Shown here piece after piece: positions 50,770 through 58,823 of a stretch of DNA of 64,000 bases (the stretch's first letter is position 1; each line of letters begins with the position of its first letter). The notes beneath the pieces are model-generated. The model worked only from the letters and a program-made list of their open reading frames with translations. It had not been told where the DNA came from and did no database searches. The DNA comes from CAWDMN01 sp963803155. GTDB lineage: Bacteria > Acidobacteriota > Terriglobia > Versatilivoradales > Versatilivoraceae. Where the stretch lies: NCBI GenBank assembly GCA_963803155.1, contig CAWDMN010000034.1, forward strand, positions 1-64,000. The letters are read 5' to 3'. The position numbers and the translations under genes were made by a program.

Positions 50770-50822
50770 AGGGGATTTACTGAGGAGCTACTCATGCAGC
50801 GGGGCTGCCGCAACAAGAAGAG
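50770..50822 (+). repeat. Dispersed repeat, diverged copy
   Basis: ATTTACTGAGGAGCTACTCA then TGCAGCGGGGCTGCCGCAAC and AAGAAGAGG directly after the IS right end. Together with 48722 this copy brackets the IS, so the IS may have landed inside or beside such a repeat. Confidence 0.65.
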
Positions 50823-50830
50823 GAAACAAG

Positions 50831-51131
50831 GTGGGACGCGCGATCCTTCGCGCGTCGCCTAGTCAGCCTCGCCTGCTGAGCAGCGTGCACAGAGTGCCCG
50901 CTCCACCTTTGCCTTGCGCGGATTTTCTAGGGAGCCCCTCATGCCAGCGAGGCTGGCGCAACAAGATGATGAAAATTGGACATCAGGTGGGACGCGCGAT
51001 CCTTCGCGCGTCGCCTAGTCAGCCTCGCCTGCTGAGCAGCGTGCACAGAGTGCCCGCTCCACCTTTGCCTTGCGCGGATTTTCTAGGGAGCCCCTCATGC
51101 CAGCGAGGCTGGCTCAACAAGATGATGAAAA
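50831..51131 (+). repeat. Tandem 156-bp repeat, two units
   Basis: Unit 1 starts GTGGGACGCGCGATCCTTCG at 50831, unit 2 the same at 50987. Each ends with the dispersed element GAGCCCCTCATGCCAGCGAG (50937 and 51093) plus AACAAGATGATGAAAAT. Contains hairpins CGCGCGATCCTTCGCGCG. No gene inside. Confidence 0.9.
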
Positions 51132-51340
51132 TAGTGGACGGGGAAGTGCCGAAGCGGAACCAAGCCCCTGCTGGGATCCACCACCCCGTCCGCCTAGGCG
51201 GACACCCCTCCTGTCCAGGAGGGGAACCGTATAACTGGGATTTTCAAGGGAGAGAAGGCTGCAGGTATGGTGTATTGAAGACAAAGCTGCCGCCGTTCTG
51301 CCGCAAGGCAAGGATTTTCAGAGAAGAGTTTGGGCCTGGC
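51132..51340. other. Repeat-rich intergenic region upstream of gltD 3' end
   Basis: Hairpins GTCCGCCTAGGCGGAC (51189-51204) and CCCCTCCTGTCCAGGAGGGG (51206-51225) may terminate gltD transcription, which arrives from the right. No gene seen. Confidence 0.5.
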
Positions 51341-52768
51341 TTATTTTTCCTGGAGCAGATATTCATCGACGGTGGCGGCGGCCTGGCGTCCCTCCGAAAT
51401 GGCCCAGACCACCAGCGATTGGCCGCGGCGCATGTCGCCGGCTGAAAAAATGCCTGGCAGGCTCGTCATATAACGGCCATTGGTTTCAACGTTGCCGCGC
51501 GCATCGAGTTTTACGCCCAACTGTTGAAGCATGCCGTCCTGTTCGGGATGGACAAAGCCGAGCGCCAACAAAACCAGGTCGGCGGGGATTTCGAATTCAC
51601 TTCCCGGAACCTCTTTCATGCCGCGGCGTCCGCTGGCGTCGGGTTCGCTAAACTCCACTCGCACGGCCTGAATGGCTTTCACCTTGCCGTTTTCCCCTTC
51701 AAACCGTTTGGTGAGCACGCTCCAATCGCGGCTTCCTCCTTCCTCATGCGAGGAGGAGGTGCGCAGGATCATGGGCCAATAGGGCCATGGCGTGGCATCC
51801 GGGCGGTCCATCGGCGGTTGGGGAAGCAGTTCGACGGAATGGACAGAGACGGCGCCCTGCCGCAGGGAGGTCCCGTGACAATCGGAGCCAGTATCCCCCC
51901 CGCCTAGAACCACCACTCGTTTGCCCGTGGCGAGGATTTCCGGACCTTCTATCTTCTCACCCGCCACCCGGCGATTCTGCTGAGGCAGGAATTCCATGGC
52001 GAAATGAACCCCCTCCAAATCCCGCCCCGGGATGGGAAGATCTCGTGCCTGAGTAGATCCGCCGCAAAGAACGATGGCGTCAAACTCGCGACGCAAATCT
52101 TCGACGGAAATATTCACTCCCACATTGGAGTCGGTTTTGAACACGATTCCCTCAGCGGCCAGGAGGTCCAGCCTGCGCTGAACGATCCGCTTCTCCAACT
52201 TAAAATCCGGAATCCCGTAAGTGAGCAATCCCCCAATCCGGTCCGCCCGCTCGAAAACCGTGACGCTGTGGCCGAATTGATTGAGCTGGGCGGCGCAGGC
52301 CAAGCCGGCGGGACCTGAACCCACCACGGCCACTTTTTTCCCCGTCCGCAGGGCGGGCGGCCGCGGCTGAATCCAGCCTTCCTGAAAAGCATGGTGGATG
52401 ATGGCGAGTTCGATCTGCTTGATGGTGACGGGATCCTGGTTGATACCCAGAACACAGGCGGCTTCACAAGGGGCAGGGCAGACCCAGCCGGTGAATTCGG
52501 GAAAGTTGTTGGTCTTGTGCAACATTTCCACGGCTTCCCGCCAACGGTTCTGATAGACCAGATCATTCCAGTTGGGGATGATATTGCCCAGCGGACAGCC
52601 GGAGTGGCAAAACGGAATCCCGCAATCCATGCAGCGGGCCCCCTGCTTCTGCAGCAGGCCATCGGGTGGATCGGTGTAAACCTGCTTCCAGTCTTTCACC
52701 CTCTCTTCCACAAGGCGGCGAGCTGCCATTTCACGTTGATACTCCAGGAATCCGGTAACTTTGCCCAT
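51341..52768 (-). CDS. gltD: Glutamate synthase small subunit
   Basis: 475 aa, FAD-dependent, passes electrons from NADPH to the GltB subunit for glutamate synthesis from glutamine and 2-oxoglutarate. Iron-sulfur cysteines in CMDCGIPFCHSGCPLGNIIP and VCPAPCEAACVLG. FAD site VAVVGSGPAGLACAAQLNQF; NADPH site VVVLGGGDTGSDCHGTSLRQ. Full length. 250 bp downstream of gltB on the same strand. Confidence 0.97.
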   Translation of the reverse strand: MGKVTGFLEYQREMAARRLVEERVKDWKQVYTDPPDGLLQKQGARCMDCGIPFCHSGCPLGNIIPNWNDLVYQNRWREAVEMLHKTNNFPEFTGWVCPAPCEAACVLGINQDPVTIKQIELAIIHHAFQEGWIQPRPPALRTGKKVAVVGSGPAGLACAAQLNQFGHSVTVFERADRIGGLLTYGIPDFKLEKRIVQRRLDLLAAEGIVFKTDSNVGVNISVEDLRREFDAIVLCGGSTQARDLPIPGRDLEGVHFAMEFLPQQNRRVAGEKIEGPEILATGKRVVVLGGGDTGSDCHGTSLRQGAVSVHSVELLPQPPMDRPDATPWPYWPMILRTSSSHEEGGSRDWSVLTKRFEGENGKVKAIQAVRVEFSEPDASGRRGMKEVPGSEFEIPADLVLLALGFVHPEQDGMLQQLGVKLDARGNVETNGRYMTSLPGIFSAGDMRRGQSLVVWAISEGRQAAATVDEYLLQEK

Positions 52769-52789
52769 CGTTGCTCCAAAAAGAAAGTG

Positions 52790-53020
52790 AACAGTGATTA
52801 GTGGATCGTGAATAGACAGCGGTTAGCAATCAGCTGCCAACTCAAAGTTTCATCCTTTATCATTCGACCCCCATCCACTCGAAATCAATGGAGGGTGGAT
52901 AAAGCTTCCTGATGCGTTACGTCCTGAAAAGCGGACTAACGCATCCTACACTTTTCTGCGCCCGAACTTCCGACTCACGTCTGCCGTTTGCCGTCTGCCC
53001 TCTCTCCTCCCGCAGGAGGC
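52790..53020. other. gltB-gltD spacer with a long hairpin
   Basis: GATGCGTTACGTCC and GGACTAACGCATC (52912-52943) form a hairpin with loop TGAAAAGC, of the dispersed palindrome type. No ORF. Confidence 0.6.
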
Positions 53021-56000
53021 TCACACGTTTGCCAGCACCGTTTGTGCCTCCGCTTCCTCTTTTTCCATCTGTTCGATCACGCGCCGGTAATCACGCGGAT
53101 AAACCTTCACGAAGCGGGGCAGCATCTCCTCCCATTGTTCCAACAGCTTCCGGGCGGGCGTACTGCCGGTATGGCGCAGATGTTTTTCAATCAGAGAACG
53201 AAGAAGTTGCCGGTCTTTCTGGTGCACGACGGGCTCCAAATCAACCATCGACGTATTACAACGCTCCTGAAAATCGCCCCTCGCATCCAGGACATAGGCC
53301 ACGCCTCCGCTCATGCCGGCCGCAAAATTCCGGCCGGTGTCACCCAAGACCACGACAACGCCCCCCGTCATGTACTCGCACCCGTGGTCGCCCACTCCTT
53401 CGACAACGGCCTGGGCCCCGCTGTTGCGCACCGCGAAGCGTTCGCCCGCCATTCCCCGGAAAAAGGCTTCTCCCCCGGTGGCGCCGTAAAGGACGGTATT
53501 GCCAATCAGGATGTTTTCTTCCGGCACGAAGGCCGAACGCGGGGGAGGATAAATAATCATCCGTCCGCCCGAAAGCCCTTTGCCGGTGTAGTCGTTGGCA
53601 TCCCCTTCCAAGGTGAGAGTAATTCCATGCGCGAGAAAGGCCCCGAAGCTTTGGCCGGCCGAACCGGAAAACTTGATCTGGATGGTATCTTCCGGGAGTC
53701 CCGACAGCCCATAACGTTTGGCAATCTCCCCACTCAGGCGGGTGCAGACCGTCCGGTCGGTGTTGGAGATCGGCAAATCCAACTGGATCGGCTTTTGCAG
53801 CTCCAGAGCCGCCTGGCAGATGCGGATCAGTTGGACATCGAGAGTCTGGTCAATCCCATGATCTTGCGAAGAGACGCAGCGGACGGCAACCTGCCTCGGA
53901 ACCTTGGGCATTTTCAAGATGGGCGTCAGATCCAAGCCGCTGGCTTTCCAATGGTCCAGGGCCTGCTGCACATCCAGAAGATCGGCCCGGCCAATCAGGT
54001 CGGCAAAGCGCCGGATGCCCAACTGCGCCATGATTTCGCGGACCTCTTCCGCCACGTAGAAGAAAAAGTTGATGACATGCTCCGGCTTGCCGGCAAAGCG
54101 CTGCCGCAAGACGGGATCCTGCGTGGCGATCCCGACCGGGCAGGTATTCAGATGACACTTGCGCATCATGATGCACCCCAGGGTAACCAGGGGCGCCGTG
54201 GCAAAGCCAAATTCTTCAGCGCCCAACAGGGCCGCAATCACCACGTCGCGGCCTGTCTTTAACTGCCCGTCGGTCTGCACGATGATGCGGCCGCGCAGGT
54301 CGTTGAGCAGCAGAACTTGATGAGTTTCGGCCAATCCCAGTTCCCAAGGGATGCCCGAATGTTTGATCGAGGTCAGCGGGGAGGCCCCCGTTCCGCCATC
54401 ATGGCCGCTGATGAGCACCACGTCGGCATGAGCCTTGGCGACGCCGGCGGCCACGGTCCCGACTCCCACTTCCGCTACCAGCTTTACGGAAATCCGCGCC
54501 GCAGGGTTGGCATTCTTCAAGTCGAAAATCAGCTGGGCCAAATCCTCGATAGAGTAAATGTCGTGATGCGGAGGTGGCGAAATCAGACTGACACCCGGAG
54601 TGGAGTGGCGTGTTTTAGCGATGACCTTGTCCACTTTATGGCCGGGCAATTGGCCCCCTTCGCCGGGCTTGGCTCCCTGGGCCATTTTGATCTGCAGTTC
54701 ATCGGCATTCACCAGGTATTCAATGGTCACGCCGAACCTTGCGGAAGCCACCTGCTTCACCGCGCTGCGGCGCGAATCCCCGTTGGGATCGGGCTTGAAT
54801 CTTTCCGGGTCCTCCCCGCCTTCTCCGGTGTTGCTGCGGCCTCCCAGGCGGTTCATGGCAATGGCCAGACTCTCGTGGGCTTCCTTGCTGATGGAACCAT
54901 ACGACATGGCCCCGGTGGCGAAGCGGCGCACAATGGAAACCGCCGGTTCCACTTCCCGCAACGGGATGGGGCTCGAGGATTTAAAGCGAAAGAGTCCGCG
55001 CAGAGTGCAGAGGTTCCGGTTTTGATGGTTGATGATCTGGGCATATTCCTTGTAAGTGGAATAATTTCCCTGCCGCACCGACTGCTGCAGTTTGGCGATG
55101 GTTTCCGGATTAAAGAGGTGGTATTCGCCATTGTGGCGCCATTGGTATTGGCCTCCTTCTTCCAGCAGCGGGTCGAGATGATTCACGTCGGGGAATCCCC
55201 GCCGATGCCTCGCTAGGGTCTCCTGGGCAATCACCTCCAACCCGGCGCCTTGGATCCGCGAGGGAGTGCCGGTGAAATAGCGCTCCACAACTTCCGAGTT
55301 GAGGCCGATGGCTTCGAAAATTTGGGCTCCCCGGTAACTTTCCATGGTGGAGATGCCCATCTTGGCAATGATCTTCAAGAGAGCCTTGCCCACGGCCTTG
55401 ACATAATTCTTGTGGACTTTCTCCACCGTCAATTCCGATGGCATCAAGCCTTCCTGAAGCATTTGCGTCAGCGTTTCATAAGCCAGGTAAGGGTTGATGG
55501 TGCTGGCTCCGTATCCCATCAGCAGGGCAAAATGCATGCTCTCCCGGGCTTCGCCGGATTCGATGATCAGGCCGGCCTCATTGCGGGAGCCTTCACGCAC
55601 CAGGTGATGATGCACGGCGGAGGTGGCCAGCAGGTTGGGGATGGGGGCATAGTCCGCATTGACGCCACGGTCGGAAAGGATCAAAATGCTGGCTCCTTCC
55701 TGAATCGCCACGGATGCTTCTCGGCAGAGCCCTTCCAGAGCTTTGGCCAGACCGGCCTTTCCTTCCGCCACCGGAAATAACATGTCCAACGTCACCGTCT
55801 TGAAATCCGGGATCGTGTTATAGCGCAGCTTGGCCAGCTCCGCATTGGTCAAAATCGGTCCAGGCAGTTTAACCATGTGGCAATGGGCCGGAGTTTCCTC
55901 CATCAGGTTTCCTCCGGGCCCAATGTAGTCTTCCAGCGACATCACCATTTCTTCGCGAGTGGAATCGATGGGCGGGTTGGTCACCTGGGCAAAGAGCTGT

Positions 56001-57568
56001 TTGAAGTAGTTGTAAATGAGCTGCGGCCGGTTGGAAAGCACGGCCAGCGGGGTGTCGGTCCCCATGGATCCCACGGCTTCCTCGCCGTTTTGCCCCATCG
56101 GGAGCAGCAGAATCCGCAAGTCTTCCAAGGTGTATCCAAACACCTGCTGGCGCAGGAAGAGCGTGCCGGCATCGAAGCGGTACTGCCGTGGCGGATCGGG
56201 CAATTCCGACAATTCGATGCGGTTCTCGTCCACCCAGCGGCGATAAGGTTTTTGACGGATGACTTTCGATTTAATCTCTTCGTCATCCACAATGCGTTTT
56301 TCTTCCAGATCGATGAAGAACATTTTGCCTGGCTGCAGGCGCCCTTTTTTGATGATCTTCTCCGGGGGCACGTCCAGGACTCCGGTCTCCGAGGCCATGA
56401 TGACTTGGTTGTCCTTGGTCACCATATAGCGGGCCGGGCGCAAGCCATTGCGGTCGAGCACGGCGCCAATTCGTTTGCCGTCGGTGAAGGCTACGGCAGC
56501 AGGGCCGTCCCAAGCTTCCATCAGGCAGGCATGATACTCATAAAATCCCAACTTGTCCGGGTCCATGCGGGTGTCGCGATTCCAGGCTTCCGGGATGAGC
56601 ATCATCATGGCATGGGGCAGGGAACGTCCGCCCATGACCAAAAACTCCAAGGCGTTGTCCAGGGCGGCGCTGTCGCTGCCGGTTTCAGTCACGATGGGCA
56701 GCAAGTTCTTGATTTTTTCTCCGAAGAAAGGGGAACGCAGCCCTCGATTGCGGCTGCGCATCCAGTTGCGGTTGCCGCGCAACGTGTTGATTTCTCCGTT
56801 GTGCGCCAGGAAGCGGAAAGGATGCGCCAACTTCCAGGAAGGGAACGTGTTGGTGCTGAAGCGGGAATGAACCAGCACAAAGGCCGTCCGCATCAGGGGA
56901 TCGCTCAGATCTTTGAAAAAGTGCGGCAATTGTTCGGCCATCAATTGTCCCTTATAGACGATCGTGCGAACGGAGAGGCTGCAGATATAAAAGTATTCGG
57001 CTTGGGCCATCCCGGTTTTTTCCACGGCGTTTTCCACGGTCCGTCGAATCAGAAAAAGCTTCCTCTCGAAATCTTCCTCATCACGGACGTTCTCTCCCTT
57101 GCCGATAAAAACCTGGCGGATCGCCGGCTGAGACAGCCGGGCAATACGCCCCACCGCCGAGGTTTCCACGGGGACATCGCGCCAGCCGATTAAGTCCTGC
57201 CCTTCCTCTCGCAGCACCTCCTCCAAAATAGATTCGCAATGCTGGCGCTGGCCGGCGTCGGTGGGCAGAAAAAGCATTCCGATGGCGTACTCCCCCGCCC
57301 GGGGCAATATCAATCCCAGCTTCAAACACTCATGGGCCAGGAATTCGTGCGGGACTTGCATCAACAGGCCGGCTCCATCGCCGGTTTCCGGATCGCATCC
57401 GCAGGCTCCGCGATGACGCAGGTTGAGAAGGACTTCGAGCCCCTGGCGGATGACCTGATTGGAGCGGGAGCCATCGATATTGGCGACAAAACCGACCCCG
57501 CAACTGTCTTTCTCAAATTGAGGGTCATACAATCCCTGGGGAGCGGGAAAACCAACTGATTCCTTCAT
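53021..57568 (-). CDS. gltB: Glutamate synthase large subunit
   Basis: 1515 aa from MKESVGFPAPQGLYDPQF (a start 6 codons upstream is possible). Domains in order: class II glutamine amidotransferase with catalytic Cys in KDSCGVGFVANID (exposed after removal of about 22 residues); a central domain; the FMN synthase domain from about 830 to 1210 (PGEGGQLPGHKVDKVIAKTR, SGHDGGTGASPLTSIKHSG); the [3Fe-4S] cysteines in CIMMRKCHLNTCPVGIATQ; and the GXGXG C-terminal domain. Normal length, no damage. Confidence 0.97.
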   Translation of the reverse strand: MKESVGFPAPQGLYDPQFEKDSCGVGFVANIDGSRSNQVIRQGLEVLLNLRHRGACGCDPETGDGAGLLMQVPHEFLAHECLKLGLILPRAGEYAIGMLFLPTDAGQRQHCESILEEVLREEGQDLIGWRDVPVETSAVGRIARLSQPAIRQVFIGKGENVRDEEDFERKLFLIRRTVENAVEKTGMAQAEYFYICSLSVRTIVYKGQLMAEQLPHFFKDLSDPLMRTAFVLVHSRFSTNTFPSWKLAHPFRFLAHNGEINTLRGNRNWMRSRNRGLRSPFFGEKIKNLLPIVTETGSDSAALDNALEFLVMGGRSLPHAMMMLIPEAWNRDTRMDPDKLGFYEYHACLMEAWDGPAAVAFTDGKRIGAVLDRNGLRPARYMVTKDNQVIMASETGVLDVPPEKIIKKGRLQPGKMFFIDLEEKRIVDDEEIKSKVIRQKPYRRWVDENRIELSELPDPPRQYRFDAGTLFLRQQVFGYTLEDLRILLLPMGQNGEEAVGSMGTDTPLAVLSNRPQLIYNYFKQLFAQVTNPPIDSTREEMVMSLEDYIGPGGNLMEETPAHCHMVKLPGPILTNAELAKLRYNTIPDFKTVTLDMLFPVAEGKAGLAKALEGLCREASVAIQEGASILILSDRGVNADYAPIPNLLATSAVHHHLVREGSRNEAGLIIESGEARESMHFALLMGYGASTINPYLAYETLTQMLQEGLMPSELTVEKVHKNYVKAVGKALLKIIAKMGISTMESYRGAQIFEAIGLNSEVVERYFTGTPSRIQGAGLEVIAQETLARHRRGFPDVNHLDPLLEEGGQYQWRHNGEYHLFNPETIAKLQQSVRQGNYSTYKEYAQIINHQNRNLCTLRGLFRFKSSSPIPLREVEPAVSIVRRFATGAMSYGSISKEAHESLAIAMNRLGGRSNTGEGGEDPERFKPDPNGDSRRSAVKQVASARFGVTIEYLVNADELQIKMAQGAKPGEGGQLPGHKVDKVIAKTRHSTPGVSLISPPPHHDIYSIEDLAQLIFDLKNANPAARISVKLVAEVGVGTVAAGVAKAHADVVLISGHDGGTGASPLTSIKHSGIPWELGLAETHQVLLLNDLRGRIIVQTDGQLKTGRDVVIAALLGAEEFGFATAPLVTLGCIMMRKCHLNTCPVGIATQDPVLRQRFAGKPEHVINFFFYVAEEVREIMAQLGIRRFADLIGRADLLDVQQALDHWKASGLDLTPILKMPKVPRQVAVRCVSSQDHGIDQTLDVQLIRICQAALELQKPIQLDLPISNTDRTVCTRLSGEIAKRYGLSGLPEDTIQIKFSGSAGQSFGAFLAHGITLTLEGDANDYTGKGLSGGRMIIYPPPRSAFVPEENILIGNTVLYGATGGEAFFRGMAGERFAVRNSGAQAVVEGVGDHGCEYMTGGVVVVLGDTGRNFAAGMSGGVAYVLDARGDFQERCNTSMVDLEPVVHQKDRQLLRSLIEKHLRHTGSTPARKLLEQWEEMLPRFVKVYPRDYRRVIEQMEKEEAEAQTVLANV

Positions 57569-57586
57569 GCGAAACCTCATTTCCAA

Positions 57587-58823
57587 ATAAATCCATGGCG
57601 CGATTATCGTGGCCTATTTCCGGCGGGAGCATAACAGGATCGGTACACCATGTCATCCGATTGGCTCGTGTGACGGCCGCTTGAGGCAACTTGTGCGGGC
57701 ATTTCATGCCGTGTCACGGCAGAGCATAGATGCATCCCCACGCTTCAAAAATCATCTTCGCAAAAGCAGCTGCTCTCATTTATTTTACCAATTGCGTCAA
57801 TTTGTGCAGCCTGCGAGATTCAGGGAATACTGTAAGGGGAATCAGGAGGCTGCGCGCTTCTTGCCGGCGGCGGCCTCACTTCTTCTTGGGAGTGGTGCTC
57901 CTGCCGGAGGGTGAACCAGGATCGGCCGGTTTATTCCAATTGACAGCCACCGCTGGTTGGGCAGTTTCGGCAAAGTTGGTGGCTCTGAATTTGTAATCCA
58001 GCATAAGCCCGGCCTTATCGTGACATCAGCGAGCGGCAAGAGCCGCTCTTTTTTCATCCCTGCTATTTTATCCGAAAACTCCCCAACTCTTTCTTTATAT
58101 TTTTTTATCTCATCCATAAATATATTTTATGGATTACGAAAAAGGAAAATGACGAAGAACTCAATCCTGGCGAGGGTTTTAGCGCAAACAGCTTAAGCCG
58201 TAAATCTGGGGAATGCAAGATTGTTTTTGGGCTTGTGCTACTGGAGTGAGCGACCGGCCGATTGCAAGTTAAGCGCCGAGTGTCGTATAGTTGAAAGCGC
58301 GGTCCACGTGCGGACATCCCGGAAGATACCTCCAGGGCGGCGGTTTGAGCCTGCCATTTCGTATTGCGGCAAAACTCCGCGGCCAGCCGGGAGGATCGAA
58401 GGGGGAATTTCCAGCGCATAATTTAATTTGAGCCTTTGTATCAAATTGAAGTTTTGAAAATTTGCATCTACGCAGGTCTATTTTGTCACGGAGTATAGGT
58501 CCGCGACTCCCCTCCTTGAGAAAGGAGGGGACAGACGCAGTCCGCACGAACGGACTGCGTTAGGGGTGGTTTGAAGCCCCAGGCTCGCGGCGAAGGGAAG
58601 CTACTGGCACCACCCCCCTCTCAACTGCGTCTCGAGGACCCCTCCTCATTTGAGGAGGGGAGCCAAAATCTCCCCTGAACTGGCCTGAGTGGTGCAAAAA
58701 TTATTCATCTTCAATGAATCCGTGGGGCAGTGACTCCCGATGGACCAATGGCGGGGCGGACCTTCGATCTTCCAGTTCTGGCCTGCTCTACCGCGATAGG
58801 ATGCCTGAGATGGGGAAGAAAAA
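57587..58823. other. 1.2-kb intergenic region with repeats
   Basis: Holds the gltB promoter side (57587-57840) and possibly a remnant ORF on the - strand (57842-58117, starts MDEIKKYKERVGEFSDKIAG, then changes character). An overlapping frame ending at 57876 reads MLDYKFRATNFAETAQPAVA. Neither is convincing. From 58505 to 58660 there are hairpins CCCCTCCTTGAGAAAGGAGG, ACGCAGTCCG/CGGACTGCGT and CCCCTCCTCATTTGAGGAGG, a repeat element. Confidence 0.5.
58505..58662. repeat. Compound palindromic repeat element
   Basis: Nested or adjacent hairpins at 58507-58531, 58536-58561 and 58638-58661, and the outer pair GGGGTGGTTTGAAGCC / GGCACCACCCCCC, over about 160 bp. Looks like a non-autonomous mobile palindrome; the CCCCTCC motif recurs at 51206. 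Confidence 0.7.

Noticed and set aside
55877..57193. 438-codon open frame antisense to gltB, and others at 52988-54262 and 54317-55216
   Set aside because: The sense strand encodes a full glutamate synthase. These frames are shadows.
57842..58117. 91-aa ORF upstream of the PEP/pyruvate-binding gene
   Set aside because: Starts protein-like but changes character mid-way, with a competing frame. Not enough support for a gene.
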